Source: Mycoemilia scoparia (taxonomy: Eukaryota > Kickxellomycota > Kickxellomycetes > Kickxellales > Kickxellaceae). From it: DNA of 64,000 bases. Made by a program: the position numbers and the translations under genes. Positions within the stretch are counted from its first letter, which is position 1; each line of letters starts with the position of its first letter. The notes below the pieces were generated by a model that saw only the letters and a list, made by a program, of their open reading frames with translations, did not search any database and was not told where the DNA came from. The DNA is taken from NCBI GenBank assembly GCA_027575805.1, contig JANBPU010000042.1:1-64000 (forward strand), written 5' to 3'. Below are positions 15,712-25,759 of the stretch, piece by piece.

Positions 15712-16696
15712 GGCCTGGTATGAGGTGAAAGAAGAAGAGGTGCTGGTGCTGACAGCAGATGTCGGCTGGGACAGCTGGAGCAACTTCTGCACCAATGCCA
15801 GCGGGAAGCACAGTGCCACCAAAACTCGTACAGACAGTGAGGATGTGATGCGATGAGCGTATGAGAGTTGCAGCTATCCTGGTATCGGATGCAACACCCA
15901 TTTCTATGGGGGTGGGTGCCGCGTCCGCCCAGTTTCTGGGAGGGGGTGCTTTGGCCTCTGCCTACACCTGGCCTCCCATCTCTCCTGCGTTGCCACACAT
16001 TGTCTTGGCCATTTCTTTTGGGCTCACCACCACCACCAGCACTAGCAACAGCTTTTCTGGCCGTGGACGCGTCGTGGTGCCTCAGCCCATCGCCACGCCC
16101 TAGCGCGACCATCCCGTCCCTGCACCGATCCCCAAGCATGGCCCTTTCAGAAGCCACCCTGCGCCTGTGGCAGCTATTGCTAGGAATAGGCATCCACCAA
16201 TGCACTGCTTGTGGTCTCCAGCAGCCAGCCAGCACTCAAGCTTAGCCTATTGTCGCACCAAAAAATGAAATGGAATGAGAGTATATAGCCTAGCAAGCAA
16301 AAACAGGCAAGCTAGCAGCCAGCCTGCCGTGTTGCTGCTGGCACGGCCAAGGGTAAAGAGGCCTGGGAATGAGTGTGCATATACATCCAACCCACCCCGC
16401 CACCACTGCCTCGTCCAATTGGTGGGGGTTGAGAGGGAGAGAGGCGAGGCCCCATGCTGTGCGAGGGAGGTTTTATATGTGTGCTATGCCAGCTCCTACC
16501 CTGTTTAGGGACTGCCGCTGTTTTCGGTGACCACATGATGCGCTAGCTCTCCTCATCGCCGTGCGCTGTTTCTCACTCCGCCATTGCCATTTGGCGGTGA
16601 CCCCAGGCCTGACGACTCGCACACCAGCGCGAAGCCATGGACTGTGTATCTATATGTGTCTCAGCCACCGTCAATGGCTTGCCCATTCGCCACTCC

Positions 16697-16722
16697 TCTC
16701 TCTCTCTCTCTCTCTCTCTCTG
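16697..16722. repeat. (TC)n microsatellite
   Basis: About twelve TC dinucleotides in the gene-free region. Confidence 0.8.
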
Positions 16723-19034
16723 CCTGGCTTTCCTCATAAACAGCGGCCACGTCTTGTGTGGTAGCGCTGGCTGGGAGCTGCTATCCCCAATAGCAGTAGC
16801 GCACTGCCATGGCCTCTCGCGCCCGCTGCTCAATGTCCTAGCCCCTGCGCCTGGCAGAGCAGTCTCCTCTGAAGGGCACCAGGATGCTCCCTTGGAGAGC
16901 AGCCAATCGTTGCTGGGGCTCCGGCCAAGATGTATGGGATATGGGCTGATTTGCAGGGAATGTGCGAGGGCGTCTGCCTGTTCCCCTTTGGCGGGGAGCT
17001 TGCCACATGGTTTGTGATTTGCACGATCCTCGCCCCCGCTGTTGCTGCCTCTTTCTCATTAGCCATCGCACACTGCAAATCTCACTCAGGAAAACTCCTA
17101 CAGATTTTCCCGGGCCTGTGTTGATATTAACCCAGACCTTGGCAAACCAACCAATGTTCCTTGCTGGCTCCCTCCTGAAAATCGTCGCTTCGTGTATGGC
17201 CAGATGCCAAAATGCTCCATTGGAATTATAAGGTTTACTTATTAAATTCGCAGATAGACAACGACTGGCCCATGCTGCCCTGCCCGGAATAATGGCACAT
17301 AGCCAACAATCAAGGCGCACACACAACCTAAACACTCAGAAATGCTCCCCGCCTTGCAAACGCACCGTCGTCATGAGACCACTGTGGCCATCGGTGCTTT
17401 TTCTTGATCGAGATCACTCACGGAAATCCAAGTCACCAGCTCCATTTAACGGCCGGAGACCCGTCGTCGCGCTAGCCCATTCACGCCCATTGGTCTCTGC
17501 CTAGTAATTGAAGACGCAGCAGCAGACACTGGTGTTTGCAGATTGGTCTTTATGCTTGGGGCCAGACGGATATTGGTGGTATTTTTGTGTGGTGTGCTGG
17601 CAGCCTGCACTCCACTCACATAAGCCCCTGGGCGACTGTTGCCGCTGGCGACGAGAGCCCTAGAAAAAGCCAGCATTTGTCTTTTGATATATGGTGGCAC
17701 CTCTCCTTCAGTGGTTTGGCACACTGGAAACACCGACATGCGTGATGCACTGCAATAGCAAGGCTTGTCATCCCATTCCTTCATTAAATTGGGTGTACTT
17801 TGGAGGTGAGACAGATTAATAGCGGGGATGTAGATGTATGACTAAATACACCCACCCACATGAATATCGCAATTCCTTGATGATGGAGCGCCTCAGCCTC
17901 AGGGAGTAGCCGCTACGGCAGAGCATAAGCCTAATTTAAACAGGCGCCAATTTTGGCCACCTCCCCAGGAATTGATCTTCACGGGGTGTGGTTATGAGCT
18001 GGCCACAAAAGGTATAATTTACTGCATATTCAAGGCCTGCATAAATTACCGGGAAAGTTGGGTCAAACTAATGGTCTTCGCCAATGAGAGCAGATTGGCT
18101 GTTTTCATTAGCAACTATTGACTCTGATGACGATAAAGCACTCAGCCAAGAGCAGCAGAACGAATGGCGGGGGAGTGCGTGAATCCTACAGTGTTGTGAG
18201 ATGCGGTCCCTCTCTCTCGTTTTCGCACACCGCTGTCATCATGTCGATCGATTTGCCTCTGGCCTATTTCTTGCCTTGCACATGTGGCCAGCCTTCGAAT
18301 TTGATACGGCCCGTCATGCTGTAAAGCGTGCCGGAACCACCACAGAATACACACACGCATATATCTTGGCAATGTTCGAGGTAGAAGAGCTTCGTAATAG
18401 CCTCGAAAGCAAGCTCACCGCCCCGCGATTCCTGGGGTGAGAATATCGCAGCCCACATGACTTTAACCCAAAAATAGCCCTGAACGTTCTGTATATGTGC
18501 GTATATAGAGTATTTTTCAAAGAGTGGCCAGAGGACTATGGCTATCCTTCTCTCTCTCTACCAGAAGAAGTGGCGCTTGGCTGATGCCTTTTTTGGCTTT
18601 GGCATAGGGAGGTGCGCTGGTATTGCTGCTGCTCTGCCACCTGGCACAGCGGCAGTAACGCCAATGGTGGTGGAGGGGGAGGACATTGCCGCAGAAGAGC
18701 AGCAATATCTGCCATGCATTTGGGAAATATAGCAATTGGGCATGCGTTTCCATGCACTCAGTGGTTTTCTTCCCCCAAAATGCCATCAATACAGATGCTG
18801 GCAATCCTTACTGGATTTCTAGGAACAACTGAGTCTTCAAAACATGTCCCCCTTTTACCCATTTTTGGAACTGGCGTGGTACACAGGCGATGCGCTGCCT
18901 GGTAGTTGCTGCTGCTTCTGTGCCCAGCTTACATTTAAAAATATTATATTTGTGATCATGTACCATCTGATGCCATAACCCTGCTATTTGCTAGAAAGAG
19001 TAAGCTTTTGCCTTCTGCCACTCTAAGTCTGTCA

Positions 19035-19077
19035 GCAGCAGCAGCAGCAACAACAACAACAGCAGCAGCAGCAGCCT
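19035..19077. repeat. compound (CAG)n(CAA)n(CAG)n microsatellite
   Basis: CAG triplets, then CAA triplets, then CAG triplets again. On the coding side this would read poly-Gln, but no conserved ORF surrounds it. Confidence 0.8.
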
Positions 19078-20140
19078 CCAATTATCTTACATAGCCGATC
19101 TCTGCCTACCAGGTTTTGGTTATTCTTTGTGGCTGACATATCCTTGCGTGGCCAACCATATGTCATTTTCGATGATGTGGTGGTTGGTTTTTGTTTGGCT
19201 CTGTGGCAATACTCAGGTCTAAGCAATGCTTTGCTGCTGCTGCATCAGCACCACTGCCTTAGACAGAAGAGGAGTCTTGGCTTTTGCTTGCTATAGACAC
19301 ACCTCTCTGACGCTATTGGGTTTGTGGCCGTATTTCCTTAATTCTGGACACTACATCTGCCATTCCAGCTATACGGCCTTTATTTGCAATGGAGTCATAG
19401 ATGCCAACACAAGAAAGCACTTACATCACCTGTACCATGCTTGGCCCCAGGATTTGGCTCCATTGTGCCAACAACAATAGCTTTCTTTAGGAGTAGCCAG
19501 TACTATGGCTATCATAGTGAATATACACATACAAACTCGGGCATAGACAATGGCCAGCCATTAAAACAATCATATAGTTGGCCATACTGTGCTTGTGTGT
19601 CTAGAAAGCTTCATCATCATGATTAGCAGTGATGGTGGTTGTGGTGGCTTTACACAAACCCAGATCCATATTGTTCTGTGTCACACAGTGGTGGCCGTCA
19701 GCACCCTATTTGCTGACCTGGGCGTAATCATGGGCATTGGGGCGGCCCAGCAGCCAGTTTTCACACACACTCTCTCTTTTCTCTCTCTCTCTCTCTTGAT
19801 CAGGCCCAGCTGTTCATTAAAAAGGCAACACCCAAATATTTATTACTTTGTATGACAATGGATCGTCAAACTTATTACCCCTTATGTCTTAAAATCGATT
19901 TACCCTTTGTTAAAATTATTCTTTCTTGTCGGCTGTTTAATAAATGCACATCCACTGGATACTCATTTCTCTCTCCCCCTCTATTTACGGCTTTATCCGC
20001 TTCTAAATACATCAACCAAGGCTTTCTTTCCTCCTTACTAACATGAAGCCAAATTTGGTGGTACTTCAAAGTTTACACAACATCTAAATCCGCAACGGAT
20101 TCGCCAATATCCTCTTCATATCATCCTTCTTGATTAGTAT

Positions 20141-20166
20141 ATACATACATACATACATACATACAT
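20141..20166. repeat. (CATA)n microsatellite
   Basis: Tetranucleotide tract of ATAC/CATA units in the gene-free region. Confidence 0.8.
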
Positions 20167-20449
20167 GCCACAGCCCACTTCGCCACTGGCTTTTGTTTGT
20201 TTAGAAAGATCATTTCCTACAAAATAGGCAGCATCTTGTTTAAGGTTTACTAAACCTGTCTATGCTTGTTTTCTAGAAATAGCCCATAGCTACAGACGGC
20301 AACATCGGGAACTCCTTTTTTGCTTGATCCCACATCTATACACACTGATATTTTACTGGAAGTCTTTGCCACTCTACTGCCACCACACATCCTTTTGGAG
20401 ATATGTCTATATTTTATCTTTGTTTTTGTTGTTGCCGTTGTTTTTGTTA

Positions 20450-20486
20450 TTGTTATTATTATTATCATTATCATCATCATCATCAC
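20450..20486. repeat. (ATT)n/(ATC)n compound microsatellite
   Basis: ATT triplets grading into ATC triplets; adjacent DNA at 20410-20450 is GTT-rich. Confidence 0.75.
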
Positions 20487-21090
20487 TGACGCTGCTGTCA
20501 TAAGCTTACACTTCATTTTACTGGAACTTGATTGATGATAATACCGCTATTGCTACTGTTGTTTCCATGATCACATTATTTCTTATTTCAAACAAACAAG
20601 CACTTGCCTAATGATGCCTATTTGGCTTGTATACCCATTGTTAATTCTGTTATTGTCTTTATTATTTTTATTGACTCTGCTGCTGATGCTGGTTCTACTA
20701 TTGTTTGTTTTCTTGGTCCTTTGTGTCTTCTCTTGCCCATTTGCGGTATCCCTCCTTGATGAGGTGGCGCCGCACATGCTTGCTTTAATTGACCAGCTTT
20801 TACTATTCTAACGCTCACTCAAACTAACATTCAGACTTTTCAATTTTATATTATTTTCCTCCAATCACTGCCACCATCCCAATAAGCTCTCGCCCGCACT
20901 CAATCGCCAAAACATCCAATTAGAGTTTATTTGGTGCCAAGAATCTGGCTCCAGCTTCAATCTCATCTCAACAAAACCTTTTTAATACACGCATAAATTC
21001 ACATATATGCACACATACACACTTGGATTCTTAATCAAACCTTATCTGGTATATTTTGTTGACTGCCATATTAGCCTGCAGTATTCCTAA

Positions 21091-21199
21091 GTATAAGCCA
21101 TTATTTTTGGAGCATGCCCACCCGTTTGGCTGTGATTGTTGCCCCTATAACCATTGGCTGCCACCAAAAGATACACCCTTTGAAAATTATCACCCATAT
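21091..21199. mobile_element. MITE copy B
   Basis: Starts with a diverged left end (CATTATTTTTGGAGCATG) and ends CACCCTTTGAAAATTATCAC then CCATAT. The middle contains TTTGGCTGTGATTGTTGCCC and TGGCTGCCACCAAAAG, shared with copies C, D and H. It adjoins copy C, with which it shares the ATAT junction. Confidence 0.8.
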
Positions 21200-21311
21200 A
21201 TGAGTTATTATTTTTGAAGGGCTATAGAGGGTCACTAATTTGGCTGGGATTATTGCCCCTTTAATCGTTGGCTGCCACCAAAAGTCACCCTTCAAAAATT
21301 ATGATCCATAT
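21196..21311. mobile_element. MITE copy C
   Basis: Left end ATTATTTTTGAAGGGC and right end CACCCTTCAAAAATTATGAT followed by CCATAT form the terminal inverted repeat. The interior resembles copy B (TGGCTGGGATTATTGCCCC, GGCTGCCACCAAAAGTCACC). It lies directly head-to-tail behind copy B. Confidence 0.85.
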
Positions 21312-22445
21312 CCTGAAAATTTTGTGGAATGTGATTCCGATTCGACATGATTGGCCGCTATTTAGTAATTGGAGTCGATATGGTATCTATTGTTTCTTTC
21401 ATTTTCTGTCTCTGTCTCTGTCTCTCTGTGTCCGTATCTTTCTACACGTAGCTGGCTCGCATTTAAGCGAACAAGCCGCTTACCATTTTCACACATAGTC
21501 ACCGCTGGCATAGCGTATATGGGTTCTATATAGAGCCTAAAGCTTAGATTGCCATACTGGACCGACACATATCATTGTCTTTCAAATGCCAATGCACACC
21601 ATACATATGCCTAACCTTGTGTCCTCATTCAGCGTGAGATACTGGCGCCAATTCCCATTGTCTTCACGCTCTGTGGATCTATATCGGGAGTTGGTGTATG
21701 CTACGATATTCTGGGCTTTCCATTCCCTATCCACACACACAGGCTCATGTATGCAAAATAATGGTGTAAATAAGGGAGCCAAGTCTATGGCTATACTCTG
21801 TTGCCACACATTTATATTGTGTACACACGTATGTTTGTTGGTGCCAATTTCGTCATTGGAATTTAAAACAATATAATAATGATTTTAGACGTTTTATGAT
21901 TTTAATGGATACCATTATTATTATTGTTATTATTATTACCATCATATCTTTCTAGTCAAGAAACCTAAATCTGAATTTTTCTGGGCCAATAACAATAACA
22001 ACAATAAATTCTTTTTTCATATTCCAAGTTAGTTCCTCTCTGGCTCTCATTTTCTCTCCTATTTCTGGATGCAACAAATCATAATCGCTCTTTTTAGTCG
22101 TTTTGGTAGTTTCTTTGGCTAGCACTACCACCACCACCACCACCATCACAGCTAAAATATCCTTTTTAGATTTGTATCTTTTTTTGTATAATAATCTCAT
22201 CAACCACACCACCACTGCCGCCACCACCGTTATCATCATCAGAGTCAAAGTTGATGATACATTCTGATATCCTTTTTCGGTTCTAATATACAAAAATAGA
22301 CATTCTTTATCACATGACCACATCCATATGTTTATTTATAGTTTAAAAAGAGGTGTGTTTGCATAATGTTTGTTTTAGTAGTTGCGAATTGGTATTTGCG
22401 AATCACAAAATTTATCTCATGCTGGTTTAATCATCAGGTATATGG

Positions 22446-22471
22446 GGCTGCTGCTGCTGCTGCTGCTGCTA
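22446..22471. repeat. (CTG)n microsatellite
   Basis: Seven or eight CTG triplets about 340 bp beyond the 3' end of HMG-box gene 2. Confidence 0.8.
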
Positions 22472-22807
22472 AGCCTTGGCATTATTATTCCAGTTTTTTG
22501 GGTTAGCTTTGTTATTATTGCTAATGTATGGGTATGTGATGCTCTATCATTTCATAAAGTGCATGCAACAAAAATACATTGCTATGTACCGAATTTGTGG
22601 AATATAATAAATGTTAATGTTAATAATGTCATTAATAATAATTATTAAAATAATGAATAAGAAAGTAGATCTAAATATGCTGGTTATCATAAAAATATAT
22701 AGTCAAATCACTATCTTGGTTCTATCTTCTAAAGCGTGTATATGTGAGCGCGTGTGTATATACAGTTGATGTTGTAGACTGTATGAATGGTTTGGGTTTT
22801 GTGGATG

Positions 22808-24391
22808 TTAGTCAGTGTTTGGACAAACTGTTGCCACCAAGTCATTATTTTCTTCCGTCTCGGGTTGTTTTTTTGTTTTCAGTGGTTCACATTGTTGTTG
22901 CTGGTGGTGGTGAGGCTCATCGACAAGCGGATCAAGCTGCTCAAAGGGATTGTCATCTATAGTAGCTCCTTGGGTAAATGGGTCGCCCATTTCTGATAAT
23001 TGTGGCAATGTCAATTCTTGTTGCTGCGATGTGACTTCTGGTTGCGACAATGCCGATTCTTGTATGGTTTGTGAATTAAAAAGCATCTGATCCCAATTGA
23101 TGCTGAAATCTTCAAGGGTTGGAGGCTGGTCCATTGTTCCAAACATAGAGAGCAGTGGTCCACTCGGATTCACAGATTCGGACTGCATCTTTGAAAACAA
23201 GGGTGACGACGATGAAGAAATCGTATATTCGAAATCTGGAACGAATTCTGATATCTCACTGGGAGTGTATTTTAGGCTGTACAGTATTTGGGACAAGTCC
23301 TCATTGCCAGAAAAAGTCATTTTATCATTGACTCTAGCTGAAGCGCTTGGCGTAGAGAAGGCAGTGTTGATCGTATTTACACCTGGTGCCGATGTCGCAA
23401 TCGATGTCTTTTGTCTCTTGTGAGAATGCGAGCGCTGGGGCTGTTTCGAATGGGTTGATGATAGCTTGGATGTGTTGCTGGCTCTTGGTAGGCATCCATA
23501 CATTTCCTGGTGCTTGATGTCGTGTTTTATGCGCTCCTCAGCTGCCAGCCTCTTCCATTCATCAACCTTCTCCTTTGGCTCGCTTTTCCACATCTTGGCT
23601 ATTATACGAGATATATCCGCATTCTGAATCCCAGGGTTGCTTTTTTGAACTATGCTATGCAGCGAACGTCGATAGAGGATAAATGCATTCATTGGCTTGC
23701 CAAGCCGTTTGGTTGGTGTTTTCCGTGCACGTGATTTGGACCTTGGAGTCTTCAACAATGCTTGATTGAGGGTGTTTAGTTCATCATCATTTATTGTCCA
23801 ATCCCCAAAGCCTGCATCTCCTGCCTGAGCACAATGATGCTGGCTATCAAGTGCTCCTAAAGCTGTTGAAAGAGCTGTGGCTGAAATAGATGCAGGCAAC
23901 GAAATGGACCTATGTGAGGCGGCCTCCACAATTCTCTGTCCATGCCCAAGGTTGCTATATTTGGCATTGGTCCCATTGATAATTGATTGGACCGATGTAG
24001 GAATCTTTGAAGCACAGCTTTGAAATGAAAGGTTGTGTGGTACAGATGAATTATAGCATACCAACTTGTTGTAGCTGCTGGGGATAGGCAGCGGCATTTT
24101 ATCTATGCTTGGTTCTGTCTTTGCCTTCAGAGCTGCGTTTTCAATATAGCATTCCAGAATCTTGGATTTTTGCGTATTGACTAACAGGTCATCATGGTTC
24201 AAATCGGGGGTGAGATATTTCACATCATCTTTGGGAATGTAGGCAACTTGGTGGTTTGGGGGTATACGAATGAGATGGGTCGAGTCCAAGTCCCAGAAAT
24301 CTTGAGAATTGAAGGCCGACAAGACAGTTTGAACAGAAGATGCCGAGGAAGTCGTTGTCTTATAATCCATTTGCTGGGTTTTCGAAATCAC
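22808..24391 (-). CDS. MATA-type HMG-box transcription factor 2, single exon
   Basis: 527-aa DNA-binding regulator with one MATA_HMG box at about residues 229-300 (RLGKPMNAFILYRR, NADISRIIAKMWKSEPKEKV, WKRLAAEERIKHDIKH). The N-terminal 200 residues are Ser/Thr-rich with an acidic stretch just before the box (DDELNTLNQALL). A basic KTPRSKSRARKTPTK segment abuts the box and could be a nuclear localisation signal. The C-terminus is Gln/Glu/Ser-rich. Intronless. A second Met seven codons in (MDYK) could be the true start. The box differs clearly from that of HMG gene 1 (KPMNAF against RPANAF, NADISRI against NKEVSVI), so these are old paralogues rather than a recent duplication. A link to mating or morphogenesis is inference from the family. 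Confidence 0.9.
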   Translation of the reverse strand: MISKTQQMDYKTTTSSASSVQTVLSAFNSQDFWDLDSTHLIRIPPNHQVAYIPKDDVKYLTPDLNHDDLLVNTQKSKILECYIENAALKAKTEPSIDKMPLPIPSSYNKLVCYNSSVPHNLSFQSCASKIPTSVQSIINGTNAKYSNLGHGQRIVEAASHRSISLPASISATALSTALGALDSQHHCAQAGDAGFGDWTINDDELNTLNQALLKTPRSKSRARKTPTKRLGKPMNAFILYRRSLHSIVQKSNPGIQNADISRIIAKMWKSEPKEKVDEWKRLAAEERIKHDIKHQEMYGCLPRASNTSKLSSTHSKQPQRSHSHKRQKTSIATSAPGVNTINTAFSTPSASARVNDKMTFSGNEDLSQILYSLKYTPSEISEFVPDFEYTISSSSSPLFSKMQSESVNPSGPLLSMFGTMDQPPTLEDFSINWDQMLFNSQTIQESALSQPEVTSQQQELTLPQLSEMGDPFTQGATIDDNPFEQLDPLVDEPHHHQQQQCEPLKTKKQPETEENNDLVATVCPNTD

Positions 24392-25759
24392 AAGAGTACT
24401 TCAGTGAGTTATATATGTACGTACAACTAACTGTAGAAGGATACAGGAAAATCCGAGAGTAAAAAGGTTACAGAAAAGATTGCTATGATAATATCATTCT
24501 TGAGGGGGAGGCCTGATCGGGTATATATATATATATATATATATAATAGGAACATGGTAAGCCAGGAAGGTCTAGCTGGTAGATGTCATATTGGTAGGTT
24601 TAAGTCAGCCCGGTAGCGAGCAAGGTAGTGAGGCCTTTCAGTCAATTTTATTCAGGTTATCTATACACCGCTATTCATACAAAGATTTATGTACTTTTAA
24701 AGTAGGAGTTTTGGCAAACACAAAATCTTATTCTAAAGAAAGGTTCTTGAAAAACAAAACAAAATGATGCGCTTCTTGTATTTTCAAATCCTATAATTTC
24801 CTTTAAATAATCCACATTGTGCAGCATATATCCATATATGGCTAATTTAAGGAGCACAGTATCGTTAAAGACAAACAAAACCAACATTGATACAATGACA
24901 TGTGTTAATGTGCTTTCTCTCTAAACTTTGAACAAAGTTCCAGGCAACAACAGTGACAACAGCATGTATTGTATTCAAGAATAAGAACCCTGCCGTGAAA
25001 TAAGCGTTGTTCTGTAGTTTTCTACAACTATACAAACAAGCCAAGTGCATTGCCCCCACGGATCATACAACGACTTGAAGCCAATAAAGTCAACTGAATT
25101 TTGTTTACATTCCAATACACAAATAGTATTGTATGGAGACGGCGGTGTTATTTAAGCACACATAGAATGTTTACGGTTGTTTTGCCAGGATATGTAAGAA
25201 TATTTCTATAGGCTTTGAATTTGTGGGGGGTTCGACTTTGTTTAAAATCTATTTATCAAGTCGTGGAAGGAGTTCAACTGTAAGGGTCTATCATGTTCGA
25301 TCCATTATAAACCCATATGCAAGATGGTTCAGTCCAAATATAAGATTGTTTGTTTCTAAAAACAGTGTAACGCTTTTTTGATACGCAGCTTTCACATAAA
25401 TTCCTAGCCTCATGACATACCAGTTGGTTTCTGGCAGCAACAACAGTTTAATGTAGCCATAGTTTCCAGGATAAAAGGAATATGGGTAGTTGTTTTTGAA
25501 GGGTGACCATTTGCTAATCAACTGTAATTGCCTATATAATCGCTGACCACCAAAAGTCACCCTTCAAAAATTATGATCCATATGTATTGTGTGAATCAAT
25601 GTTTTAAAAAATAAAATATTGAAGCCAGCCCATATTATAAAAAGTCTGCTTGCTAACATTTATACGCAGATCATACTCCATGCAGTGTTTAGGGATGTTC
25701 ATGCTCTTGCACATTTAATCGCTGTTGTTTAGCTTGGAGAGCGTACAGATTTATCACAC
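24392..25759. other. intergenic region between HMG-box gene 2 and YME2 (divergent promoters)
   Basis: 1.37 kb without a credible gene. It serves as upstream DNA for HMG-box gene 2 (-) and YME2 (+). It contains a (TA)n tract near 24522-24546 and MITE copy D at 25480-25583. Confidence 0.6.
25480..25583. mobile_element. MITE copy D
   Basis: Left end ATATGGGTAGTTGTTTTTGA then AGGGTGACC; right end GTCACCCTTCAAAAATTATG then ATCCATAT. The interior has ATCAACTGTAATTGCC and GACCACCAAAAGTCACC. Ends 177 bp before the YME2 start codon, so it lies in the likely YME2 promoter. Confidence 0.9.

Larger units (their letters stand above)
14897..22807. other. 7.9-kb gene-free region between the two HMG-box genes
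   Basis: I find no ORF here that looks like protein. The longest (230 codons, minus strand, 15543-16235) is low-complexity and lacks any domain. The region is studded with microsatellites (CAG, TC, CAG/CAA, CATA, ATT/ATC, CCA, CTG) and holds two adjoining MITE copies at 21091-21311. Since HMG-box gene 1 reads away from it, much of it is upstream of that gene and could hold enhancer or long-leader sequence. No tRNA or rRNA pattern was noticed. Confidence 0.6.

Noticed and set aside
15543..16235. 230-codon ORF on the minus strand in the gene desert
   Set aside because: Low-complexity (Ala, Leu, Cys, Trp, Arg runs), no domain, and part of its length comes from a CAG microsatellite read in another frame.
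19032..19226. ORF ending in a run of cysteines
   Set aside because: Simple translation of the CAG/CAA microsatellite in a non-coding frame.
13499..24391. Calling the HMG pair a canonical sex locus
   Set aside because: The flanking genes are GCN5 and YME2, not the transporter and helicase that define the known Mucoromycota locus; kept only as a hypothesis.
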